Shown here: piece after piece, positions 48,564 through 58,634 of the stretch | Numbering within the stretch: position 1 is the first letter of the stretch | Layout of the letters: each line of letters begins with the position of its first letter | NCBI RefSeq assembly: GCF_011762225.1 | Contig: NZ_JAASQI010000002.1 | Coordinates: 124,001 to 188,000, forward strand | DNA length: 64,000 bases | Origin: Pseudochelatococcus lubricantis | GTDB taxonomy: Bacteria > Pseudomonadota > Alphaproteobacteria > Rhizobiales > Beijerinckiaceae | Direction of reading: 5' to 3' | Translations under genes and position numbers: made by a program | Notes under the pieces: generated by a model | Databases searched by the model: none | Seen by the model: the letters and a program-made list of their open reading frames with translations, nothing else | Told to the model about the DNA's origin: nothing

Positions 48564-49784
48564 TCAGTTGCGCGGGCGCAGTTTCGCGGCCTCTTCCTCC
48601 GGCGGCAGATAGTCCGCCCCCTTGCGGAAGGCGAAGTCGACCATCACGCCCTTGCCGTCGACGATGCCGGTTCTGCCGACATAGGCGCCGAGTGTGCTCT
48701 GGTGGTCGCCGGCGCGGTAGACGATGGGGCCGAAGGGCGTATTCACCTCCAGATTTTTCGCGGCCTCGATCAGCGCTTCCGTGCTGGTGTCCGTCGCGCG
48801 CTCCAACAGGGCTGCGACGCTCCTGACGGTGGAATAGCCGATGATCGAGCCGAGGCGCGGATAGTCGTTGTGCAGCGCGCGGTAGGCGTCGAGGAACGCC
48901 TTGTGCTCCGGCGTGTCGATGCCGTACCAGGGATAGCCCGTCACGATCCAGCCTTCGGGCGTCTCGTCCTTCAGCGGATCGAGATACTCGGGCTCGCCGG
49001 TGAGGTAGCTGACCACGGCGCGGTTCTTGAACACGCCGCGCGTGTTGCCCTCGCGCACGAACTTGACGAGATCGGCGGCGAAGGTGGCGTTGAGGATCGC
49101 GTCGGGCTTCGCCGCGTCGATCGCCTGCAGAACCGGCCCGGCGTCGATCTTGCCGAGCGGCGGCCATTGCTCGGCGACGAATTCCACGTCCGGGCGCTTC
49201 TTGGTGAGCAGTTCCCTGAACACGGCGACGAAGGACTGGCCGTATTCGTAGTTGGGCGCCACGGTCGCCCAGCGCTTCGCCGGCAGCCTGGCGGCCTCTT
49301 CCGCCAGCATCGCCGCCTGCATGTAGTTCGAGGTACGCAGGCGGAAGGTGTAGTCGTTGCCCTTCGACCAGACGAGCGCGTCGGTGAGCGGCTCGGACGC
49401 GAGGTAGAGCACCTTCTTCTGCTTCGCGAAGTCCGAGAGGGCGAGGCCGACGTTCGACAGGAAGCCGCCCGCGAGCAGCGCGACACGGTCGCGGGAGACG
49501 AGTTCGTTCGCCGCCGTCAGTGCATCGCCCGGCTTGCCCGCGTCGTCCTTCGAGATGACGACGAGCTTCTGGCCCCGGATGCCGCCGGCGTCGTTGATTT
49601 CCTTGAGGGCGAGTTCCATGCCCTTGCGATAGGGGTCGGTGAAGCCGGGCAGGGTGGAATAGCTGTTGATTTCGCCGACCCGGATCTCGCCCTGTTGCGC
49701 ACGGGCGGGGGCGGCTGCCATCAGCGCGGCGGCGGCCACGATGCTGATTGCCTTCAAACCCAAAGCCTTCAAGCCAGAAGTCAT
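48564..49784 (-). CDS. Periplasmic amino-acid-type substrate-binding protein (LivJ/LivK class)
   Basis: The product has 406 residues from ATG 49784; an in-frame GTG at 49790 would add two. A signal peptide ends at ARA (about residue 29). The mature type I binding fold begins GEIRVGEINSYSTLPGFTDPYRKGMELALKEIN (parts). It delivers its ligand to the fused permease; branched-chain amino acids are only the family default, and aromatic or amide ligands are as possible. It starts the transport operon. Confidence 0.88.
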   Translation of the reverse strand: MTSGLKALGLKAISIVAAAALMAAAPARAQQGEIRVGEINSYSTLPGFTDPYRKGMELALKEINDAGGIRGQKLVVISKDDAGKPGDALTAANELVSRDRVALLAGGFLSNVGLALSDFAKQKKVLYLASEPLTDALVWSKGNDYTFRLRTSNYMQAAMLAEEAARLPAKRWATVAPNYEYGQSFVAVFRELLTKKRPDVEFVAEQWPPLGKIDAGPVLQAIDAAKPDAILNATFAADLVKFVREGNTRGVFKNRAVVSYLTGEPEYLDPLKDETPEGWIVTGYPWYGIDTPEHKAFLDAYRALHNDYPRLGSIIGYSTVRSVAALLERATDTSTEALIEAAKNLEVNTPFGPIVYRAGDHQSTLGAYVGRTGIVDGKGVMVDFAFRKGADYLPPEEEAAKLRPRN

Positions 49785-50263
49785 GATCACTGTCCGCCCC
49801 TTCCCATCACGATGCGGATTGCCCGCTATCCCGGCCCCAACCCTCGCCCTTTGTGACCGATGTCATTGTATATCCGACTCGACTCGCCGTGTAATGGCCA
49901 AACAACGCGCAATCCCGGCGGTTCGTCGCATCCGCGCACGGATGTCGCCTCGGCAGAGCGCGTTCGCGGGTGCGCGCCCGCATGCGGCGCGGGAGAAAAC
50001 ATGCTGGCTATTAACCCTGCCGAGTGTATAGACTGTGACGGTGTGAACCGGAATGTCCGGCGAGGCCATCTTCGCCGGCACGGAACCGCGCGCATCTGCA
50101 TGGGTTGCCATCGGCGCGCACAATGCCGAGGTGTGGCCCGCCATCACCAAAAAGGGGGAACCACCGGAGGATGCCGAGGAACGGGGAAGAGGCCGGCGGG
50201 GCCGTCCTTCTTCGCGCCGCGGGGCCGCCTGTGATTTCCCGCCGCCCATTACCGAGCGATACC
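49785..50263. other. Intergenic region between the livK-like and fpr genes
   Basis: This 479-base divergent region holds the promoters of both genes. Several short overlapping frames exist on both strands but none has recognisable features or a convincing ribosome site. No strong promoter boxes stand out. Confidence 0.5.
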
Positions 50264-51037
50264 ATGAGCAATTTTTTCAACGAGCGTGTCCTGAGCGTCC
50301 ATCACTGGACGGACACCCTGTTCACCTTCACCACCACGCGCGATCCCGGTTTCCGTTTTCGCACGGGCGAGTTCACGATGATCGGTCTCACGGTGGATGG
50401 CCGGCCGCTGCTGCGCGCCTACTCGATCGTCAGCCCGAGCTGGGAAGATACGCTCGAATTCTTTTCCATCAAGGTGCCGAACGGCCCGCTGACCTCGCGC
50501 CTCCAGCACATCCAGGAGGGCGACACGATCATCGTCGGGCGCAAGGCGACGGGAACGCTGGTGCTGGATAACCTGCTGCCCGGGCGCAAGCTCTATCTGC
50601 TCGGCACCGGCACGGGCCTCGCGCCGTTCCTCTCCATCATTCGCGATCCCGAAACCTACGAGCGTTTCGAGCAGGTCATCCTCGTCCACGGCACGCGCTG
50701 GGTGCGGGAGCTGGCCTACGCCGACCTGATCACGAAGGAGCTGCCCGAGCACGAACTGCTGGGGGAAGAGGTGCGGGAGAAGCTCTTCTATTACCCCACG
50801 GTGACGCGCGAACCCTTCCGCCACGAAGGCCGCATCACGACGCTCATCGAGAGCGGCAGGCTGTTCGCGGACCTGGAGCTGCCGCCGCTCGACAAGGAGA
50901 CGGACCGCGTGATGATCTGCGGTTCACCTTCGATGATGGTCGATCTGCGCACGCTGATGGACGGGCTCGGCTTCGACGAGGGCAACAGCGGCGAGCCGGG
51001 CCACTTCGTCATCGAGAAAGCCTTCGCCGAACGCTGA
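50264..51037 (+). CDS. fpr: Ferredoxin/flavodoxin--NADP reductase
   Basis: The product has 257 residues, the subclass I bacterial size. FAD-binding RAYSIVSP is near residue 48 and the NADP-binding GTGTGLAPFLSIIRDP near 113. MICGSPSMM lies toward the end and the C-terminus terminates in FVIEKAFAER, the typical FPR end. It transfers electrons between NADPH and ferredoxin/flavodoxin and is often oxidant-induced. It stands alone, 176 bases before nrdJ. Confidence 0.94.
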   Translation: MSNFFNERVLSVHHWTDTLFTFTTTRDPGFRFRTGEFTMIGLTVDGRPLLRAYSIVSPSWEDTLEFFSIKVPNGPLTSRLQHIQEGDTIIVGRKATGTLVLDNLLPGRKLYLLGTGTGLAPFLSIIRDPETYERFEQVILVHGTRWVRELAYADLITKELPEHELLGEEVREKLFYYPTVTREPFRHEGRITTLIESGRLFADLELPPLDKETDRVMICGSPSMMVDLRTLMDGLGFDEGNSGEPGHFVIEKAFAER

Positions 51038-51213
51038 CGCCGCCGGGGCCTTCCGGCGCCGCAATTTCGTGTGGGAATGCCGCGGCTCGGGGCGGCCCGC
51101 ACGAGAACCGGCTGGGCCATTGCTGTATTATGTGAGTCGAGATTATCGTCGGCAGCAGGCGGCCCTTCGCGCCGCCGCCGGCGCGGACGCACGGCAGGAA
51201 CAGGACCATCGCC

Positions 51214-54200
51214 ATGAAATTCCAGCGTTATTTTACGGCTCCCGGCGATTCGTCCCATGCACCTTATGACGCCATCGCCTTCCGCAAGGCGGTGAGCGAG
51301 ATCCGCAACCCGGACGGCTCCGTCGTGTTCAGGCTCGCGGACATCGACGTGCCGAGCGACTGGAGCCAGGTCGCGACCGACATCATCGCCCAGAAATATT
51401 TCCGCAAGGCGGGCGTGCCGACACGGCTGAAGCGGGTGCCTGAAGAGGGCGTCCCCGCCTTCCTGTGGCGGTCTGTGCCGGACGACGAGGCGCTGGCGGC
51501 GCTGCCCGAAGCCGGGCGCTATGGCGGCGAGACCGCCGCCACCCAGGTGTTCGACCGGCTCGCCGGCTGCTGGACCTACTGGGGGTGGAAGGGCGGTTAC
51601 TTCTCGTCGGAGGAAGACGCGGCCGCCTTCCACGACGAGCTGCGCTTCATGCTGGCCCGGCAGATGGTGGCGCCCAACTCGCCGCAATGGTTCAACACCG
51701 GCCTCCACTGGGCCTATGGCATCGACGGGCCGGGACAGGGCCACTATTACGTCGATTTCCGCAGCGGCGAGACGGTGCGCTCTAGCTCGGCCTACGCGCA
51801 TCCCCAGCCGCATGCCTGCTTCATCCAGTCCGTCAACGACGATCTCGTCAACGAGGGCGGCATCATGGACCTGTGGGTACGTGAGGCACGGCTGTTCAAG
51901 TACGGCTCCGGCACCGGCACCAACTTCTCCAGCCTGCGGGCTGAGGGGGAGCCGCTCTCGGGCGGCGGCCGGTCGTCCGGGCTGATGAGCTTCCTCAAGA
52001 TCGGCGACCGCGCGGCGGGGGCGATCAAGTCCGGCGGCACCACGCGGCGCGCCGCCAAGATGGTGATCCTCGACGCCGACCACCCCGACATCGAGGAATT
52101 CATCGACTGGAAGATCAGGGAAGAGCAAAAGGTCGCGGCGCTCGTCACGGGCTCGAAGACGGTTGCCAGGCATCTGCAGGCGCTGCTCGACGCGAGCGCG
52201 CAGGACGGCGGGCGCGTGACCGATCCGGCGAAGAATGCCGCGCTCCGGCAGGCGATCCGCGCCGCGCGCAAGGCGCTGGTGCCGGACAACTACATAAAGC
52301 GCATCCTGCAACTCGCCGACCAGGGCTTCGACGAGGTGTCGTTCGACACTTACGATACGGACTGGGATTCGGAAGCCTATCTCACCGTCTCCGGCCAGAA
52401 CTCGAACAACTCCGTCTCGCTGCGAAACGAGTTTCTGGACGCCGTGACGGCGGACAATGAATGGGCGCTCATCCGGCGCATGGACGGCAAGGTGGCGAAA
52501 ACCGTCCGCGCGCGCGATCTGTGGGAGCGCATCGGCTATGCGGCGTGGGCTTCCGCCGATCCGGGCCTGCACTTCCGCACCACGATGAACGACTGGCACA
52601 CCTGCCCGCAATCGGGCGAGATTCGCGGCTCGAATCCGTGCTCGGAATACATGTTCCTCGACAACACGGCCTGCAACCTCGCGTCCATCAACCTGCTGCG
52701 ATTCTTCGACCGCGAAAAGGATACATTCGACCACGCTGGTTACGTCCACGCCTGCCGGCTGTGGACGCTGGTGCTGGAAATCTCGGTGCTGATGGCGCAG
52801 TTCCCTTCGCGCGAGATCGCGGAACTCTCCTACCGTTTCCGCACGCTCGGCCTCGGCTATGCCAACATCGGCGGGTTGCTGATGACCATGGGGCTGCCCT
52901 ATGATTCGGAGGCGGGCCGCGCGCTGTGCGGCGCGCTCACCGCCATCATGACGGGAACGGCCTACGAGACCTCGGCGGAGATCGCGGGCGAGCTGGGCGC
53001 CTTCCCCGGCTATGAGGAGAACGCAGCCGACATGCTGCGCGTGATCCGCAACCATCGGCGCGCGGCGCGGGGCGAGCGCGAGGGTTATGAGAAACTCGGC
53101 AAGCCGCCGGTGCCGCTGGACCACGCCAATATCCCCGACCCGGCGCTACAGGCGCTAGCACAGCAGGTGTGGGACCGGGCGCTGGCGCTCGGCGAGAAGC
53201 ACGGCTTCCGCAATGCGCAAGTTACTTGCGTTGCACCGACGGGCACCATCGGGCTCGTCATGGACTGCGACACCACCGGCATCGAGCCCGACTTCGCGCT
53301 GGTGAAGTTCAAGAAGCTCGCGGGCGGCGGCTACTTCAAGATCATCAACCAGTCCGTGCCGCATGCACTCAAGAAGCTCGGCTACACACACGCGCAGATC
53401 GCCGATATCGAGACCTACGCCGTCGGCCACGGCACGCTTGCAACCTCGCCGACGATCAACCACGAGGACCTGAAGGCGCGCGGCTTTTCGATCGAGGCGA
53501 TCGCGGCGCTCGAAAAGGCGCTGCCTTCGGCTTTCGATATCAAGTTCGCCTTCAACAAATGGACGCTGGGCGCGGACTTTCTCACCGGGACGCTGAAGGT
53601 GGGCGCCGAGCGGCTCGACGATCCCGCTTTCGAGCTGCTGCCGTTCCTCGGCTTCTCGCGCGCCGACATCGAGGCGGCGAACGTCCACGTCTGCGGAGCG
53701 ATGACGCTGGAAGGCGCGCCGCATCTGCGGCACGAGCATTACGCCGTCTTCGACTGCGCCAATCCGTGCGGGCGCATCGGCAAGCGCTTCCTGTCGGTCG
53801 ACAGCCACATCCTGATGATGGCGGCGGCGCAGCCGTTCATCTCCGGCGCGATCTCCAAGACGATCAACATGCCGAATGACGCCACCGTCGAGGACTGCAA
53901 GCGCGCCTACCTGCAATCGTGGAACCTCGGCCTCAAGGCCAATGCCCTCTACCGTGACGGCTCCAAGCTGTCGCAGCCGCTCAACGCGGCGCTGATCGCC
54001 GGCGAGACGGAGGAGGCGGAGGAGCTGCCCGCGGGGCCGGACGCCGCGCGCACCGCGACCGTCACCGAACGCATCGTGGAGCGGATCGTGGCGCGCAACC
54101 GCGAGAAGCTGCCGAACCGCCGCCTCGGCTATACCCAGAAGGCGACCATCGGCGGCCACAAGGTCTATCTGCGTACGGGCGAATATACAGACGGGCGGCT

Positions 54201-54747
54201 GGGCGAGATCTTCCTCGACATGCACAAGGAGGGCGCGGCCTTCCGGGCGATGATGAACAACTTCGCCATCTCCATCTCGCTCGGCCTGCAATACGGCGTG
54301 CCGCTGGAGGAATACGTCGAGGCGTTCACCTTTACCCGCTTCGAGCCGGCGGGCTTCGTGCAGGGTAACGAGTCGATCAAGAACGCGACCTCCATCCTCG
54401 ACTACGTCTTCCGGGAACTGGCGATCTCGTATCTCGGGCGCTATGACCTCGCCCATGTGAACCCGGCCGATATCCGTCACGATGCGCTCGGCGAGGGCAG
54501 CGATCATCCCACGCTCATTCCCGCCTCGCGCGGCTTCCTGCGCGGCAACGGCAACGGCGCTCCTGCCGCCGCCGCGCCGCAGGCCGTGGAGCATTCCGGC
54601 GCCGTCGGCGCGGACGAGCGGCGCAAGGAAGCGCGGCTGAAGGGCTATGAGGGCGAGGCCTGCACGGAATGCGGCAACTTCACCCTAGTGCGCAACGGCA
54701 CCTGCCTGCGCTGCGACACCTGCGGCAGCACGACCGGCTGCTCCTGA
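51214..54747 (+). CDS. nrdJ: Vitamin B12-dependent (class II) ribonucleotide reductase
   Basis: The product has 1177 residues, the expected length of the alphaproteobacterial class II enzyme. It reduces ribonucleotides to deoxyribonucleotides using adenosylcobalamin and needs no oxygen. The active-site segment NPCSEY puts Asn, Cys and Glu at 474, 476 and 478. The C-terminus has a zinc-finger-like CTECGN...[14 protein letters not shown], supplying reducing cysteines. Start ATG 51214 follows AGGAACAGGACC. No second (class I) reductase is in the window. The leader (51038-51213) shows no convincing cobalamin riboswitch. Confidence 0.95.
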   Translation: MKFQRYFTAPGDSSHAPYDAIAFRKAVSEIRNPDGSVVFRLADIDVPSDWSQVATDIIAQKYFRKAGVPTRLKRVPEEGVPAFLWRSVPDDEALAALPEAGRYGGETAATQVFDRLAGCWTYWGWKGGYFSSEEDAAAFHDELRFMLARQMVAPNSPQWFNTGLHWAYGIDGPGQGHYYVDFRSGETVRSSSAYAHPQPHACFIQSVNDDLVNEGGIMDLWVREARLFKYGSGTGTNFSSLRAEGEPLSGGGRSSGLMSFLKIGDRAAGAIKSGGTTRRAAKMVILDADHPDIEEFIDWKIREEQKVAALVTGSKTVARHLQALLDASAQDGGRVTDPAKNAALRQAIRAARKALVPDNYIKRILQLADQGFDEVSFDTYDTDWDSEAYLTVSGQNSNNSVSLRNEFLDAVTADNEWALIRRMDGKVAKTVRARDLWERIGYAAWASADPGLHFRTTMNDWHTCPQSGEIRGSNPCSEYMFLDNTACNLASINLLRFFDREKDTFDHAGYVHACRLWTLVLEISVLMAQFPSREIAELSYRFRTLGLGYANIGGLLMTMGLPYDSEAGRALCGALTAIMTGTAYETSAEIAGELGAFPGYEENAADMLRVIRNHRRAARGEREGYEKLGKPPVPLDHANIPDPALQALAQQVWDRALALGEKHGFRNAQVTCVAPTGTIGLVMDCDTTGIEPDFALVKFKKLAGGGYFKIINQSVPHALKKLGYTHAQIADIETYAVGHGTLATSPTINHEDLKARGFSIEAIAALEKALPSAFDIKFAFNKWTLGADFLTGTLKVGAERLDDPAFELLPFLGFSRADIEAANVHVCGAMTLEGAPHLRHEHYAVFDCANPCGRIGKRFLSVDSHILMMAAAQPFISGAISKTINMPNDATVEDCKRAYLQSWNLGLKANALYRDGSKLSQPLNAALIAGETEEAEELPAGPDAARTATVTERIVERIVARNREKLPNRRLGYTQKATIGGHKVYLRTGEYTDGRLGEIFLDMHKEGAAFRAMMNNFAISISLGLQYGVPLEEYVEAFTFTRFEPAGFVQGNESIKNATSILDYVFRELAISYLGRYDLAHVNPADIRHDALGEGSDHPTLIPASRGFLRGNGNGAPAAAAPQAVEHSGAVGADERRKEARLKGYEGEACTECGNFTLVRNGTCLRCDTCGSTTGCS

Positions 54748-54759
54748 GCCCGGGCGGGG

Positions 54760-55725
54760 TCACGCAGGAACCGCAGCGGTGCGCGTGCGGCTTTCGATGT
54801 CGGGCGCGTGGTCTGCCGTGCTGCCTTCTGCCAGCAGCCTTTCCGCGGTTTCGCGCAGCACTGCGGCCATCTCCCGCAGCAGCCCGTCGAGGGCTGAACT
54901 CTTGCGCCAGAACAGGGCGATGCGCCGGCTCGGGGTGGAGTCGGCAAAGCGGATGAGGCGGATCTGGTCGGCGTGGGGCAGGGGGCTCTGCGCGGCAAGC
55001 TGCGGTAGCAACGTCAGGCCGGAGCCGGCCATGACCATCTGTCGCAACGTCTCCAGGCTCGTCGCGCGGAAGCTCGCCTGCTCCGCGCTGCCCGACAGGC
55101 GGCAGACCTCAAGCGCGTGCTCGCGCAGGCAGTGGCCGTCTTCCAGCAGCATCAGGTTATGCTGCGCGAGTGCGGACGTCTTCAGCGTCTTGCGCCGCGC
55201 CAGCGGATGGTGCTCCGGCACGGCGAGCAGGAAAGGCTCGTCGAACAGGATATCGCAGTGCAGTTGCGCGTTCTGCACCGGGAAGGCGAGCACGGCCGCA
55301 TCGAGCTTGCCCTCATCGAGCTGCGCCAGCAGCAGATCGCTCTTTTCCTCGACCAGCAGCAGCTCGATGCGCGGGAAACGCGCGCCGAGCAGGGGAACGA
55401 CGTGTGGCAGCAGATAGGGCCCCAGCGTGGGGAAAATGCCGAGACGCACCGTGCCGCAGCCACCCCCGCTGCGCCGGCGCGCGACTTCCCTGATCTGCTC
55501 GATCTCATGCAAGGCGCGGCGCGCGCGCTCGACGATGTCTGCGCCTGCCGGCGTCAGCATGACGTTGCGTGGCGCCCGCTCCACGAGCGCCACGCCCAGC
55601 TCCTCCTCCAGCTTGCGGATCTGGGTGGAGAGCGTGGGCTGGCTGACGAGGCAGACTTCCGCCGCCCGGCCGAAGTTGCGGTGGTCGGCGAGGGCGACGA
55701 GATATTGCAGTTCGCGAACGTTCAT
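54760..55725 (-). CDS. oxyR: Hydrogen-peroxide sensor OxyR (LysR family)
   Basis: The product has 321 residues. The LysR helix-turn-helix is at the N-terminus (NFGRAAEVCLVSQPTLSTQI). The two redox cysteines are C199 and C208 (GHCLREHALEVC), with the same spacing and even the same numbers as in E. coli OxyR, whose disulfide turns the protein on. It starts 11 bases after the ahpF stop, so it is in the ahpC-ahpF operon. A longer frame to 55956 would overlap ahpF and is rejected. It likely controls ahpC (site at 58184-58220) and perhaps katA. Confidence 0.93.
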   Translation of the reverse strand: MNVRELQYLVALADHRNFGRAAEVCLVSQPTLSTQIRKLEEELGVALVERAPRNVMLTPAGADIVERARRALHEIEQIREVARRRSGGGCGTVRLGIFPTLGPYLLPHVVPLLGARFPRIELLLVEEKSDLLLAQLDEGKLDAAVLAFPVQNAQLHCDILFDEPFLLAVPEHHPLARRKTLKTSALAQHNLMLLEDGHCLREHALEVCRLSGSAEQASFRATSLETLRQMVMAGSGLTLLPQLAAQSPLPHADQIRLIRFADSTPSRRIALFWRKSSALDGLLREMAAVLRETAERLLAEGSTADHAPDIESRTRTAAVPA

Positions 55726-55736
55726 GGTGTGCCGGC

Positions 55737-57314
55737 TTACGCGGCCCTGTTTTCCGCGTCCGCGGGCGTGGAGCGTATCAGGTGGTCGAAGGCCGAGAGC
55801 GACGCCTTTGCCCCTTCGCCGACGGCAATCACGATCTGCTTGTACGGCACGGTCGTGCAGTCGCCGGCGGCGAAGACGCCGGGCACCGATGTCTGCCCGT
55901 GGACATCGACGATGATCTCGCCGCGCGGCGACAGGGCGACAGCGTCCTTCAGCCATTCGGTGTTGGGCAGCAGGCCGATCTGCACGAAAACGCCCTCAAG
56001 CGCCAGCGTGTGCTTGTCACTGCTGCGGCGGTCCTCATAGACGAGCCCGTTTACCTTCTGCCCGTCGCCCGTGACTTCGGTCGTGCGGGCGGAGGTGATG
56101 ATGTCAACGTTCTTCAGGCTGCGCAGCTTGCGCTGCAGCACGTCGTCCGCTCGCAGGGCCTTGTCGAACTCGATCAGCGTGACGTGGCTCACCACGCCGG
56201 CAAGGTCGATCGCCGCCTCGACACCGGAGTTGCCGCCGCCGATCACCGCGACGCGCTTGCCCTTGAAGAGCGGACCGTCGCAATGCGGGCAGTAGGCGAC
56301 ACCCTTGTTGCGGTAGGTGTCCTCGCCCGGCACGTTCATCTGCCGCCAGCGCGCGCCCGTCGCCAGGATGACGGTCTTCGAGCGCAGTCGCGCGCCGCCG
56401 GCGAGGCCGATCTCGACAAGGTCGCCCCGCAGTGCGAGCGACTCGGCCTTCTGCAGGTTCATGATGTCGACTTCGTATTCGCGCACGTGCTGCTCCAGCG
56501 CGGCCGCGACCTTGGGGCCCTCGGTGTGGGGGATAGAGATGAAGTTCTCGATCGCCATCGTGTCGAGCACCTGCCCGCCGAAACGGTCGGCCACAATGCC
56601 GGTGCGGATGCCCTTGCGCGCCGCGTAGATGGCGGCGGCTGCCCCGGCCGGGCCCGCGCCGACCACCAGCACGTCGAAGGCCGCCTTCGCGCTGATCTTT
56701 TCCGCATCGCGCGCCGCCGCGCCGGTGTCGAGCTTCGCGACGATCTCCTCGACGCCCATGCGGCCCTGGCCGAACACCTCGCCGTTGAGATAGACGGTGG
56801 GGACGGACATGATCTGGCGCGCCTCAACCTCGGCCGGGTAGGCCGCGCCGTCGATGGCCACATGGCGGATGCGCGGGTTCAGCACGGCCATCAGGTTGAG
56901 CGCCTGCACCACCTCCGGGCAGTTCTGGCAGCTCTGCGAGAAATAGGTCTCGAAGGAATAGTCGCCGTCGAGTGTCTTGACCTGGTCGATCACCTCCTGC
57001 GCGACCTTGGGCGGATAGCCGCCCACCTGCAGTAGCGCCAGTACCAGCGAGGTGAATTCGTGGCCCATCGGCAGGCCGGCGAAGCGCAGGCTGATGTCCT
57101 GGCCGGGCGTCGTGAGGGCAAAGGAGGGCGCGCGCTCGCCGCCACCCTTGAGTTCGCTGACGCTGATCTTGTCGGAAAGCGCGCGGATCTCGCCGAGCAG
57201 TTCCTGCAACTCGCGCGATTTCGCGCCGTCATCGAGCGAAGCGATGATGTGAATGGGGCGCACGACCCGTTCCAGATAGGCCTTGAGCTGCGCTTTCAGG
57301 GTGTCATTCAGCAT
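55737..57314 (-). CDS. ahpF: Alkyl hydroperoxide reductase subunit F
   Basis: The product has 525 residues. An N-terminal thioredoxin-fold domain carries SCQNC at C129/C132, and the thioredoxin-reductase-like part has FAD motif [17 protein letters not shown] near 219 and the redox CPHC at C342/C345. AhpF passes electrons from NADH to AhpC. It lies 168 bases after ahpC in the same direction. Confidence 0.96.
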   Translation of the reverse strand: MLNDTLKAQLKAYLERVVRPIHIIASLDDGAKSRELQELLGEIRALSDKISVSELKGGGERAPSFALTTPGQDISLRFAGLPMGHEFTSLVLALLQVGGYPPKVAQEVIDQVKTLDGDYSFETYFSQSCQNCPEVVQALNLMAVLNPRIRHVAIDGAAYPAEVEARQIMSVPTVYLNGEVFGQGRMGVEEIVAKLDTGAAARDAEKISAKAAFDVLVVGAGPAGAAAAIYAARKGIRTGIVADRFGGQVLDTMAIENFISIPHTEGPKVAAALEQHVREYEVDIMNLQKAESLALRGDLVEIGLAGGARLRSKTVILATGARWRQMNVPGEDTYRNKGVAYCPHCDGPLFKGKRVAVIGGGNSGVEAAIDLAGVVSHVTLIEFDKALRADDVLQRKLRSLKNVDIITSARTTEVTGDGQKVNGLVYEDRRSSDKHTLALEGVFVQIGLLPNTEWLKDAVALSPRGEIIVDVHGQTSVPGVFAAGDCTTVPYKQIVIAVGEGAKASLSAFDHLIRSTPADAENRAA

Positions 57315-57482
57315 GGATCATCCTCCGGGGTAGAAATGGGCCGGCACGGCGCCGGGGACGGCGCGCCGCTGAGGGCGGCGGAGCACGGTGGCAAACCGCA
57401 GGCCGTGCGACATTGCGCGGGCTCCGGTTTGCCGCCAGAGCCTTCCCCCGGATTCCGGGAGAAGGCGGTGCGGCGGACGAAC

Positions 57483-58046
57483 TCAGATCTTGCCGACGAG
57501 GTCGAGCGAGGGAGCGAGCGTCTCCTCGCCTTCCTGCCACTTGGCGGGGCAGACTTCGCCGGGATGCGAGCGCACGTACTGGGCCGCCTTGATCTTGCGC
57601 AGCAGTTCCTCGGCGTTGCGGCCGATGCCCTCCGCCGTGATCTCGACGAGCTGGATGATGCCATCGGGATCGACAAGGAAGGTGCCGCGGTCGGCAAGGC
57701 CCTGGTCCTCACGCAGCACCTCGAAGTGGCGCGAGAGCGTGGCGGTCGGGTCGCCGAGCAGCGCGTACTGGACCTTGCCGATGGTGTCGGAGGTGTCGTG
57801 CCAGGCCTTGTGGGTGAAGTGCGTGTCCGTGGAAACGCCATAGATATCGACGCCGAGTTTCTGGAACTCCGCGTAATTGTCGGCCAGGTCGCCAAGTTCC
57901 GTCGGGCAGACAAAGGTGAAGTCTGCCGGATAGAAGAAGAACACGGACCACTTTCCCTTCAGGTCTTCATCGGTGACCTCGATGAACTTGCCCTGCTGGT
58001 ACGCCTGCGCCTTGAAGGGTTTGATCGCGGTATTGACGAGAGACAT
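57483..58046 (-). CDS. ahpC: Alkyl hydroperoxide reductase subunit C (peroxiredoxin)
   Basis: The product has 187 residues, equal to E. coli AhpC. Peroxidatic Cys is C47 in FTFVCPTEL and the resolving Cys is C166 in EVCPAKW, a typical 2-Cys peroxiredoxin. It reduces hydrogen peroxide and organic peroxides with AhpF. A longer frame to 58151 would extend into the leader and is not used. Its promoter bears a good OxyR site. Confidence 0.97.
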   Translation of the reverse strand: MSLVNTAIKPFKAQAYQQGKFIEVTDEDLKGKWSVFFFYPADFTFVCPTELGDLADNYAEFQKLGVDIYGVSTDTHFTHKAWHDTSDTIGKVQYALLGDPTATLSRHFEVLREDQGLADRGTFLVDPDGIIQLVEITAEGIGRNAEELLRKIKAAQYVRSHPGEVCPAKWQEGEETLAPSLDLVGKI

Positions 58047-58154
58047 AACGGCTCCTTGATCGGATGGTTTCGGTAGCAACGAGGCATAAGACCGTGCAGC
58101 GTGTCCCTGCGGACAGACGCGAAACCGCTGCAGCGGTCCTGGCCTTCGCAATGC

Positions 58155-58220
58155 AATATAGGGAAGATGCCTCTCATGATGAAATAGATAGATTCGGCGA
58201 TAACGATAGATACCGGCTAT
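58155..58220 (-). promoter_or_regulatory. ahpC promoter with adjoining OxyR binding site
   Basis: On the minus strand a -10 TATATT (58160-58155) is 17 bases from a -35 TTCATC (58183-58178). Directly upstream, 58184-58220 is 37 bases long, the exact OxyR footprint pattern: ATAG at 58184, ATAGAT at 58206 (22 bases on) and CTAT at 58217-58220. The right half matches the ATAGnTnnnAnCTAT consensus except at one position; the left half keeps ATAGnT but lacks CTAT. A site touching the -35 is the normal layout for OxyR activation. Confidence 0.7.
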
Positions 58221-58522
58221 TGATGGCCGCTTCGTCCAGCCGGCGGACCTTGCCGGGGTTCGGGAGGCGGACAGTTTAATGCATCAAAATCAAGATGATG
58301 GATGCGATATGATCGCGGTGCTGTGTCGTATCGATGCCCCTTGTCCGCTCCCCGCTAGGTGCCGTGGCGGACGGGCTGCGACGGTTTGACCCACCCCGTG
58401 CGCAGGCATCGCTGCCCCGTGGAAACGCCCGGCGGACGAATCGATGTTGCGCCGCACTGCCTGTGCTGCCCCGACAGGATGGGAGGAATTGTACAGAATT
58501 ATGCTGCTTTCTCTACATTACT

Positions 58523-58554
58523 TTATAATCGTTATAATTAAATGTTCATTTAAT
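58523..58554. promoter_or_regulatory. Adjacent AT-rich palindromes upstream of the YncE-like gene
   Basis: TTATAA-TCG-TTATAA (58523-58537) is followed directly by ATTAAATG-TT-CATTTAAT (58537-58554), the latter a perfect 8-bp inverted repeat. They lie about 80-110 bases before the start codon and may bind a regulator; the motif type is not recognised. Confidence 0.45.
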
Positions 58555-58634
58555 GTAATTGTCTTGACCTGATGCATATTATAGTGTCGCGGGCGCACAG
58601 ATTTACTGCGATTCCGGAACTGAAAGGCCCTGCC

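Larger units (their letters stand above)
58047..58634. other. Divergent region between ahpC and the YncE-like gene
   Basis: This 588-base region carries the ahpC promoter with OxyR site (58155-58220). Next comes a GC-rich stretch with no gene I can support, and then an AT-rich segment at 58500-58575 with palindromes, upstream of the YncE-like gene. Small frames near 58064-58279 and 58334-58541 look spurious. Confidence 0.6.

Noticed and set aside
51038-51213. Cobalamin riboswitch before the B12-dependent reductase
   Set aside because: The leader is only about 175 bases and no B12-box-like element was found by eye; a covariance search would settle it.
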